From NCBI GenBank assembly GCA_028709405.1, contig JAQVXB010000019.1:1-9115 (forward strand): a stretch of 9,115 nucleotides of DNA. Direction: 5' to 3'. A model generated the notes under the pieces. It was not told where the DNA came from, ran no database searches, and saw nothing but the letters and a program-made list of their open reading frames with translations. Position 1 is the stretch's first letter. Each line of letters opens with the position of its first letter. Below, piece after piece: positions 1 to 5,276 of this stretch. The position numbers were made by a program, and so were the translations under genes. This DNA comes from Candidatus Shapirobacteria bacterium (GTDB taxonomy: Bacteria > Patescibacteriota > Microgenomatia > UBA12405).

Positions 1-1390
1 AATTTTGATAATAACTTTGAGACAAGGGGTAATTTGAATTATTCTGGTTTTTAAAAACTCGGAGAGATGGGACAAAAATATAATCTGATGAAGTTAAACT
101 GTCAATTAATTTATTTAAATTATTAGGAGAAGTATCTAATTGATAAAAATCAAAATTGTTGACTTTAAGATTTGAATATAAAACAGGTAAATTAACAACA
201 TTACCCGATTCAGATAAAACAAAAGATTCTTGATTAATATTTGATTTTATCCAATCAGAGGCAACAACTCTAATATCTGGTGAAAAATATCTGGTGAAAA
301 AATAAAGTCCAGGGCTAATCATCAAAATAATCAGAGCAGTAATAATAATCCTGCTCTTTATTTTTTGAAAAAGATAAAGGCAAAAAAATGGACCAATAAA
401 AAATAAAGGAGACATAAAACGAGACCATTTTACAAATAATTGGCCGTTATAAACAAAATAAATTAAACAAGGAATCAGGATTAAGTTTAATTTTGATTTA
501 GGGTTTAAAAAGTAAGACTTTAAAAAAAATAAAAAACCGATAAATGAAAAAAAGAAAACAAAAATTCCATTGGTATAGGGAAAAATATTTATAAATTGAA
601 AAATGAATGGAGTAGAATTTTTAAATTGACGAGTATAAAAAACATCTAAATTACCAATAGCGACAGAACTTTCATAAAAAATGGTTGATTTAAAATTAGA
701 AAAATCAATTAAATTGAAAGGTGAAAATAAAATTGATAATAACAAAAATAGTAAATTAAAAATAAAAAAAGTGAAAATAAAATTTAATATTTTTTTATCT
801 TTTAGATAAATTAAGAATAGACAGAAATAAATTGGTAAAACAAAAAAAATAGCAGTAATCTTTGAAGCGAGACCAATAGCACTAACCAAAATCGCAAATA
901 ATAAATATTGTTTTTTTTGTTGTTGATAATATTTTAAAGATAGAAAAATGTTGGTAGAAAAAACAAAAATTAAAATTGACTCAGTGGTGCCAAAATGGGC
1001 TGACTGGATTAGACCTGGGGTAAAAATTAAAAGAAGAGAAAAAAGATAGCTTATTTTTTTTGATTTAAAAATATTTAAGCAGATGAAATAAAAAAATAAG
1101 ATAGACAGTGAAGAAAATATTGCAGACCAAAAGCGCATAGTAAGGACTATGGTAGAAAAATCATGTTTTGGAGTGGTAAAAAAAGTTAAGAATAAAGGAA
1201 ATTGGCCGTAAGCAAAAAAATTTGGATTGAGGTTAGTGATGGTCATTTGGGCAACAGAAGTTGCCATATTGTTCTCGTCTGGATTAAAGAAATAATTATT
1301 CCCCCAATTTAAAAATGAAAATCGAGTAAAAATAGTGATAACAACAAAAAAAAGTATTAGTAAAAAAATCTTGACTTTATTAGATAACAT
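1..1390 (-). CDS. GT-C type membrane glycosyltransferase, GT39/PMT_2-like (3' end cut by the left edge)
   Basis: 463 codons are visible, open from an ATG at 1390 to the window edge, so the C-terminus is missing. The protein is very hydrophobic, with about ten membrane segments. It has the GT-C layout: an N-terminal helix (residues 7-22), then a loop with an Asp-Glu pair (D38-E39 in NPDEN), the usual catalytic or metal site. A second landmark is AHFGTTES (131-138). A KWSR segment (321-324) resembles the charged loop before the late helices. VASDWIKSNI (375-384) matches the start of the soluble C-terminal part seen in PMT/ArnT-like enzymes. Such enzymes move a sugar from a polyprenyl-phosphate donor to protein, lipid A or a glycan outside the membrane; donor and acceptor cannot be read here. 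The start overlaps the end of the UbiA-like gene by 11 bp and has no Shine-Dalgarno, so translational coupling is likely. The GT-C fold call is firm; the exact family is less so. Confidence 0.8.
   Translation of the reverse strand, partial: MLSNKVKIFLLILFFVVITIFTRFSFLNWGNNYFFNPDENNMATSVAQMTITNLNPNFFAYGQFPLFLTFFTTPKHDFSTIVLTMRFWSAIFSSLSILFFYFICLNIFKSKKISYLFSLLLIFTPGLIQSAHFGTTESILIFVFSTNIFLSLKYYQQQKKQYLLFAILVSAIGLASKITAIFFVLPIYFCLFLIYLKDKKILNFIFTFFIFNLLFLLLSILFSPFNLIDFSNFKSTIFYESSVAIGNLDVFYTRQFKNSTPFIFQFINIFPYTNGIFVFFFSFIGFLFFLKSYFLNPKSKLNLILIPCLIYFVYNGQLFVKWSRFMSPLFFIGPFFCLYLFQKIKSRIIITALIILMISPGLYFFTRYFSPDIRVVASDWIKSNINQESFVLSESGNVVNLPVLYSNLKVNNFDFYQLDTSPNNLNKLIDSLTSSDYIFVPSLRVFKNQNNSNYPLSQSYYQN
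274..301 (-). repeat. 14-bp perfect tandem duplication inside the glycosyltransferase gene
   Basis: The plus-strand unit TATCTGGTGAAAAA occurs twice back to back (274-287 and 288-301). Because 14 is not a multiple of three, the two copies are read in different frames and give FFTRYFSPDI (residues 364-373). The frame stays open on both sides and the downstream part looks like the family, so both copies belong to the working gene. Confidence 0.85.
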
Positions 1391-2309
1391 AAATAATCCC
1401 AATCATCATCAGTCCCCAAGATAGAACTGATAATAAAAGAGGTATATCGGTAGCAATTATTCTTTCTGGCCTCTCGCCTTCTTGCATTTCAAAAATTATT
1501 TGGCCATAACGCATCATGCCAAAAATAACAGGTAAAAGAGTGATCATATACCATTTTCGATTTAAAACATTAGGAATATTTTCGAGAAGAAATTGGTGTA
1601 TAACACCAGATCCAGTGAAACTTACTGATTCTTCAAAAAAAGTAAACATGGCATAAGTTATCAAAGTACAAACAGCAAACATGGTGGTGTAGAAATTCAA
1701 TAAACTTTTACCATAACCAGCGAGGGCAGAACGAGTTTTTATACCACTATTCATGAGTTCACTTCGGCGTTTTCCACTGGCAATAAATAATGATAAAAAA
1801 ATGACTGTTAACATAATCCAAATTGGAAGATGGTAACCGGTTACAATTTCGCCGGCATAAGCTCTGATTATAAAAAATAGAGCAATGCCAACGATATCAA
1901 TAATGGCCTTCTTTTTGAGGAATAAAGAGTAGGAGTATTGTAATAAAATAAAAATTAAAGAAATAATAAAGAAACTATAACTAGTAAATATGGCAATGGC
2001 TAAACCTAAAAAAAGAAGAATAAGAGCAATAAAGGCACCTAAAGATTCGGAAATATCACCTCTGGCAATTGGCCTATTTTTTTTGGTGGGATGTAGGCGA
2101 TCTTTATTAATATCGATAAGATCGTTAATTATATAAGAAGAAGATGACAATAAACAAAAAGAGATGAAAGCAAAAGAGTTTTTTATAAACAAGTTTTGAT
2201 CAAACAATTGACCATTTATAATGATGGCAGCAAAAATACTTAAATTTTTTATCCACTGAATAGGACGAAATTCTTCAATTATAGAATTGATTTTTTTTAT
2301 TTGAAACAT
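1380..2309 (-). CDS. UbiA-family decaprenyl-phosphate (polyprenyl-phosphate) phosphoribosyltransferase
   Basis: 309-residue polytopic membrane protein of the DPPR synthase group (relatives of mycobacterial UbiA, Rv3806c), which transfers phosphoribose from PRPP to polyprenyl phosphate, the first step toward polyprenyl-phosphoryl arabinose. In the sequence: RPIQWIKN near residues 15-22; the first Asp-rich motif NDLIDINKD (62-70), followed by HPTKKNRPIARG; a second conserved stretch with LKKK, then DIVG and RAYAGE (131-153); the subgroup signature SGKRRSE (178-184); and a C-terminal GERPERI (278-284). These separate it from quinone-type UbiA prenyltransferases. I chose the ATG at 2309; an in-frame TTG at 2312 would add one Met. 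AGGTGG lies 15 nt upstream, rather far. It follows the surface-protein gene after 42 bp and overlaps the glycosyltransferase by 11 bp. Polyprenyl chain length and the final sugar are unknown. Confidence 0.9.
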   Translation of the reverse strand: MFQIKKINSIIEEFRPIQWIKNLSIFAAIIINGQLFDQNLFIKNSFAFISFCLLSSSSYIINDLIDINKDRLHPTKKNRPIARGDISESLGAFIALILLFLGLAIAIFTSYSFFIISLIFILLQYSYSLFLKKKAIIDIVGIALFFIIRAYAGEIVTGYHLPIWIMLTVIFLSLFIASGKRRSELMNSGIKTRSALAGYGKSLLNFYTTMFAVCTLITYAMFTFFEESVSFTGSGVIHQFLLENIPNVLNRKWYMITLLPVIFGMMRYGQIIFEMQEGERPERIIATDIPLLLSVLSWGLMMIGIIYVI

Positions 2310-2324
2310 CAATATGTTATGATA

Positions 2325-2330
2325 CCACCT
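2325..2330 (-). promoter_or_regulatory. possible Shine-Dalgarno for the UbiA-like gene
   Basis: The minus strand reads AGGTGG here, a good anti-16S match. It sits 15 nt before the ATG at 2309 and 12 nt before the TTG at 2312, longer than usual. It is the only Shine-Dalgarno-like site before a minus-strand gene in this window, and it slightly favours the TTG start. Confidence 0.4.
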
Positions 2331-2351
2331 AAACTACTTGGGCTTAAAAAG

Positions 2352-3671
2352 CTATTTTTTATTTAAAGAAAAGACAGATAATCCAATAAATGAAGAGGCT
2401 AATAAAATAAGGGAAAAAGTGGGTAATAAATTACCAGCGGTTGGAATTCCAGAACTGGTACTTGGCTTACTAGTACGAATGGTGGGGGTTAAAGTTACAG
2501 TTGGAATTTTGGTCGGGACAATTGTTGGAGTGGGTGTTGTTTTTAAAGTCGAAGTTGGCGTTGGAGTCATGGTTGGGGTTGGAGTTGTAGCGGATGATGA
2601 GGCAGAATAAGAGAGAGGATTCTCTGCAGCCAGAACAGTAAATTTTCGAGAGATGATTTTATCTACTCCATTTTCATTAACAGTAACAGTTACAGTATGT
2701 TCACCTGGGGTTAGGTCTGCGGGCGGAGACCAATTCCATGAACCGTCATCATTGGTGCTTATTTCATCATTATAAACAACAGGGGATTCAACTTTAATTT
2801 TTATTTTAGAATTAGACGGACCAGTTCCAAAAAAATCAGGTTTTTTAGTAGAAATATTTTCGTTGTCTTTTGGATTTAAAATATCTAAACTTTTTATATT
2901 TGGAACCGGAGTAATTGATGGCAAATAGCCACTATTGGTTTCAATATCAAAAGTAACAGGTAGGGCTGAAAATTGATTTTGGCCCAAAATGATATCTGGA
3001 GTAGGATTGTTTTGAGAGGTGTTGCCACTAATTTGAGTTCTTTGTCTGTCTTGATCGATGACAATAATTTCTTCTGAAGTGTTGGGGAGTGGAATAAATC
3101 TGTTCGATTTTGATTCGTTAAAGCTATTGGCTAAAGAGATATTCCAGTTACCGGAACTAGTTACTAAGGCAGATAAGGGTGAAGCTCCAGGGATATTTAA
3201 AAAAACCATAACCTTACTAGCGGCATTGAAATTTGGAGTAAAAACTCGACCCCAAGCTAAATTTGAAGAAGGAATTGAACCGACTGGATTTTTAGCAGTT
3301 TCAAATTTATAGGATGACTGTTTATAATTTTTACCATCGTTAATAAAGAAATATTCATATTCAGAAGAAGTTTTTAAATTATTTACATCAAAATAATGAA
3401 TTTTACTTTTTTGGGTGGTGTCTAGAATTGCTAAATTGTCAAAATTTTGATTGTTGACAACTAGAGATGAAAGACATAATGATTCAGTGGTAAAAGAAAT
3501 GGTAACAGAATTATTAGTAATATTGGTTATTTGTGGATTTATTGGGTGACAATCACCACTGGCTTTAGATATAAAATTAGTGTTTTTGTTGGTTAGAAAA
3601 ACACCAATGAAAACGCCTCCTATTAAAATAATGAGTCCTAAAATAGTCGGAATTTTTTTTTCTTTAAACAT
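2352..3671 (-). CDS. membrane-anchored surface protein with FN3-like and Ig-like domains and a Thr/Pro stalk
   Basis: 439 residues, no named family recognised. Order: short Lys-rich N-terminus and a hydrophobic helix (8-27), which could be a signal peptide or anchor; an FN3-like beta domain (about 44-126) ending in YKFETA; a second beta-rich region (about 139-208) resembling carboxypeptidase-regulatory-like domains; a bacterial Ig-like domain (about 261-347) with the DDGSWNWSPPADLTPGEHTVTVTV pattern typical of such folds (only its general form is meant here); a low-complexity Thr/Pro stalk (362-400); and a C-terminal helix (about 416-436) closed by NKK. Most of the chain should lie outside the cell. 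C41 and C66 flank the first domain and could pair. IPTAG (409-413) before the last helix loosely resembles an LPXTG sorting motif. The start lies 1 bp after the preceding gene with no Shine-Dalgarno. Role unknown; adhesion or cell-surface structure is an inference. Confidence 0.8.
   Translation of the reverse strand: MFKEKKIPTILGLIILIGGVFIGVFLTNKNTNFISKASGDCHPINPQITNITNNSVTISFTTESLCLSSLVVNNQNFDNLAILDTTQKSKIHYFDVNNLKTSSEYEYFFINDGKNYKQSSYKFETAKNPVGSIPSSNLAWGRVFTPNFNAASKVMVFLNIPGASPLSALVTSSGNWNISLANSFNESKSNRFIPLPNTSEEIIVIDQDRQRTQISGNTSQNNPTPDIILGQNQFSALPVTFDIETNSGYLPSITPVPNIKSLDILNPKDNENISTKKPDFFGTGPSNSKIKIKVESPVVYNDEISTNDDGSWNWSPPADLTPGEHTVTVTVNENGVDKIISRKFTVLAAENPLSYSASSSATTPTPTMTPTPTSTLKTTPTPTIVPTKIPTVTLTPTIRTSKPSTSSGIPTAGNLLPTFSLILLASSFIGLSVFSLNKK
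2472..2588 (-). repeat. Thr/Pro-rich low-complexity stalk (TPTPT repeats) in the surface protein
   Basis: This encodes residues 362-400, an irregular run of TP, PT and TPT units with a few I, V, K, M and S. It links the Ig-like domain to the C-terminal helix. Such stalks are extended and are frequent O-glycosylation targets. The degenerate G/T-rich DNA creates an open frame on the plus strand that is only a shadow. Confidence 0.85.
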
Positions 3672-3672
3672 T

Positions 3673-4056
3673 TTATAATGTTGGTACTTCCGAAGAAGAT
3701 GAATTTGTTGATTCTAAGTTTGGAGTAATAGATGTTTCGATTGTTGGTTCGATTGTTGGTTCAGTTGCTGGTTCGATTGTTGGTTCAACGGTTGGTCTTA
3801 TAGAATTTTCGGTGTCGGCTGATTTAATGATTGAAAAATCAAATGATTCTTCAGTGTTTTTGTTTTTCGACTCAATAGTAGAAATTACAGACAAGTCTAA
3901 ATTTGGATTAAATTCCTTCAAAAGAGCATTATTTTCAACTAATTTTTGTGGTTTTTTCAAATTAAAATAACTTTTTTCAACTATAGAAAAAAATATAGCT
4001 ACAAAAGTGAGAAAAGAGACAAAAACAAAATAAGAAGTAATTTTATTTTTATTCAT
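3673..4056 (-). CDS. small single-pass membrane protein with Pro-Thr-Glu repeat tail
   Basis: 127 residues, family not recognised. A short N-terminus is followed by one transmembrane helix (about 8-26), a Lys-rich juxtamembrane stretch (29-38), two related short motifs, NPNLDLSVIST (50-60) and EESFDFSIIKS (69-79), then a repeat region (88-107) built from PTxEP units and a Ser-rich end. The likely topology is one anchor with the rest outside the membrane. The gene overlaps the end of the PilO-like gene by 8 bp (ATGAATAA) and stops 1 bp before the surface-protein gene, with no Shine-Dalgarno, so coupling is likely. Its place after PilN/PilO is where PilP stands in classical type IV pilus operons, but there is no lipobox and no PilP-like beta domain, so I do not call it PilP. 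Confidence 0.75.
   Translation of the reverse strand: MNKNKITSYFVFVSFLTFVAIFFSIVEKSYFNLKKPQKLVENNALLKEFNPNLDLSVISTIESKNKNTEESFDFSIIKSADTENSIRPTVEPTIEPATEPTIEPTIETSITPNLESTNSSSSEVPTL
3737..3796 (-). repeat. five 12-bp tandem repeats encoding Pro-Thr-x-Glu
   Basis: On the plus strand five 12-bp units run without gaps: 3737, 3749, 3761, 3773 and 3785. Units 1, 2 and 4 are identical (TCGATTGTTGGT); units 3 and 5 differ at a few bases. Twelve is a multiple of three, so gain or loss of a unit changes only the length of the protein stalk. Confidence 0.9.
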
Positions 4057-4681
4057 TGTTGTCGGGTAAAAAATATAAATCGCTAGATAAATTTATTTGG
4101 ATGGTTTTTGATATGTCTTGATCATTCTTTTTTGTGTCTAATTTGCCGATACGAATATTGGAAGCGTTAAGTAGACGACGATTATTAAGCATTTTTTTGA
4201 CCACATCTAAAACGGAAGAATATTGCCCTTCTCCTACTATATTAACCTGGTAAGAATCATAAAACTCATTAGCTTTGTTTTTATTTTCATTTAAATTTAT
4301 ACTTATTTGATTAATAGACATTGACGATTCTTTAAATAAGGTAGCCAAATTGGAGGTTCCATTGTAATATCGAGCTAGAGTTGGAAAGGAATCCTCGATT
4401 AAATAATATTTTTCTTGAACTTGAGAATAAGATTCTTGAGCTTTAATAATATTGTTAATTTTTAAGTCAACTTTTTTAATGTAAGCTTCTTTTGATTTAA
4501 TTTCTCCTAATAAAGAAAAAATAGTTGTCATGGTTGGCATAATGGCAAAGAAAAGAAATATGGCAATCAAGGCAAAAGTTCCGCTAACCTCAAGATATTT
4601 TAGAAACTTTTCATTTTCAGCCTGTTTTCTGATGTAGCTGTACATTGGCCTAAGTTGAAACCAGTTTTTTGTATCGATCAT
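4049..4681 (-). CDS. pilO: PilO-like type IV pilus inner-membrane alignment protein
   Basis: 210 residues with the PilO layout: a cytoplasmic N-terminus of about 30 residues, one transmembrane helix (about 33-55), a coiled-coil stretch (about 57-97) ending in EDSFPTLARY, and an alpha/beta periplasmic-type domain (about 104-205) ending in beta-rich ISKTIQINLSSDLYFLP, as in the ferredoxin-like fold of PilO. In type IV pilus and type II secretion machines PilO pairs with PilN in the inner membrane and passes signals between the cytoplasmic motor and the rest of the machine. The ATG overlaps the pilN-like stop codon in a 4-bp ATGA, which supports the pair acting together. Sequence identity to studied PilO proteins is low, so the call rests on architecture and neighbour. 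Confidence 0.7.
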   Translation of the reverse strand: MIDTKNWFQLRPMYSYIRKQAENEKFLKYLEVSGTFALIAIFLFFAIMPTMTTIFSLLGEIKSKEAYIKKVDLKINNIIKAQESYSQVQEKYYLIEDSFPTLARYYNGTSNLATLFKESSMSINQISINLNENKNKANEFYDSYQVNIVGEGQYSSVLDVVKKMLNNRRLLNASNIRIGKLDTKKNDQDISKTIQINLSSDLYFLPDNNE

Positions 4682-5259
4682 ATTTTAGGATTAGCCTTGG
4701 TAGTTGGCTTAAAAAATAAGGTAATTAAAATTGAGTAAGTATTTTCTTTTTCTTTTTTTTCTATCTTATTAACATTAACCTGATCTATGTCTGGGTTTAA
4801 CATGAGGTTGGTAATAAAAGAAACAATACTTTCCTCTCTAAAAGCAATTAATGAAGTATTAATAGTGATTAGATTTGATTTTTCATCTTTAGAGACGGAA
4901 ATATCATCGTAGAATAGGTCTTCAGGGGTACTAGTTATTAGAGAATCAATTTGTTGACTGTAGTCTGGTTGATTAGAATAAAAATCTTTAATATAGGTAA
5001 GTCTTTGTTGTAATTGAACAAATTCTTTTTCAAAAGGAATAGTGCTTTCTAGAATGGCCTGCTTTTGGCGAGAAATTTCTGATAAGTCGGAATTTTTGCG
5101 ATCTAACCAAAAACGAGAAATAAAAACAGAAATAACAATCAGTTCGGTAAGAATTATCGTTACTCTACCAGTAGTTGTAATCCATTTGAAAAAACGAGCA
5201 CTAAAGGATCTTGGATTTTCAGATTCAGGTAAAAGAGATATCTCTTTTTTGGCAGCCAT
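4678..5259 (-). CDS. pilN: PilN-like fimbrial assembly protein
   Basis: 193 residues. The N-terminus carries ISLLPE (7-12), the counterpart of the INLLP segment by which PilN binds PilM. Next come one transmembrane helix (about 31-50), a charged coiled-coil segment (about 53-92), and a small alpha/beta domain (about 100-185) ending in TYSILITLFF. This is the PilN layout and length. It should sit in the inner membrane as the partner of the PilO-like protein encoded next (4-bp overlap). The gene lies 17 bp after murJ and no PilM is encoded in this window, so the partner for the N-terminal motif must be elsewhere or lost. It ends in TGA, which shows TGA is a stop here. A -10-like TATACT sits 6 nt before the ATG and no Shine-Dalgarno is present, so it may also be transcribed from its own leaderless start. 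Confidence 0.75.
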   Translation of the reverse strand: MAAKKEISLLPESENPRSFSARFFKWITTTGRVTIILTELIVISVFISRFWLDRKNSDLSEISRQKQAILESTIPFEKEFVQLQQRLTYIKDFYSNQPDYSQQIDSLITSTPEDLFYDDISVSKDEKSNLITINTSLIAFREESIVSFITNLMLNPDIDQVNVNKIEKKEKENTYSILITLFFKPTTKANPKI

Positions 5260-5265
5260 ATATTC

Positions 5266-5271
5266 AGTATA
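5266..5271 (-). promoter_or_regulatory. candidate -10 box for a leaderless pilN-like transcript
   Basis: The minus strand reads TATACT followed by GAATAT and the ATG at 5259, a 6-nt gap that would put transcription start on the A of the ATG. The whole murJ-pilN gap is 17 bp and has no Shine-Dalgarno. A -35 match is weak (TTTATT, inside murJ). In AT-rich DNA such a hexamer can occur by chance. Confidence 0.35.
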
Positions 5272-5276
5272 TACGA

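Noticed and set aside
2313..2351. Terminator or separate promoter in the gap before the UbiA-like gene
   Set aside because: I found no stable hairpin followed by a T run and no good -10 at a fitting distance; read-through from the surface-protein gene is simpler.
2338..2610. Plus-strand open frame of 90 codons rich in Gly and Val
   Set aside because: It is the antisense reading of the Thr/Pro stalk; the codon bias follows from the repeat, and the minus-strand gene has clear domains.
3058..3312. Plus-strand open frame of 84 codons
   Set aside because: Lies fully inside the surface-protein gene on the other strand, with no family features and no promoter or ribosome site.
3737..3796. CRISPR-like short repeats
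   Set aside because: The units are 12 bp, contiguous without spacers, in frame and coding for PTxE, so this is a protein repeat.
3673..4056. PilP assignment from its position after PilO
   Set aside because: No lipobox cysteine and no PilP-type beta domain; the tail is low-complexity Pro-Thr-Glu.
4678..4680. Recoded UGA (glycine or tryptophan)
   Set aside because: TGA is the natural stop of the pilN-like gene in a 4-bp ATGA overlap, and no gene here has an internal TGA.
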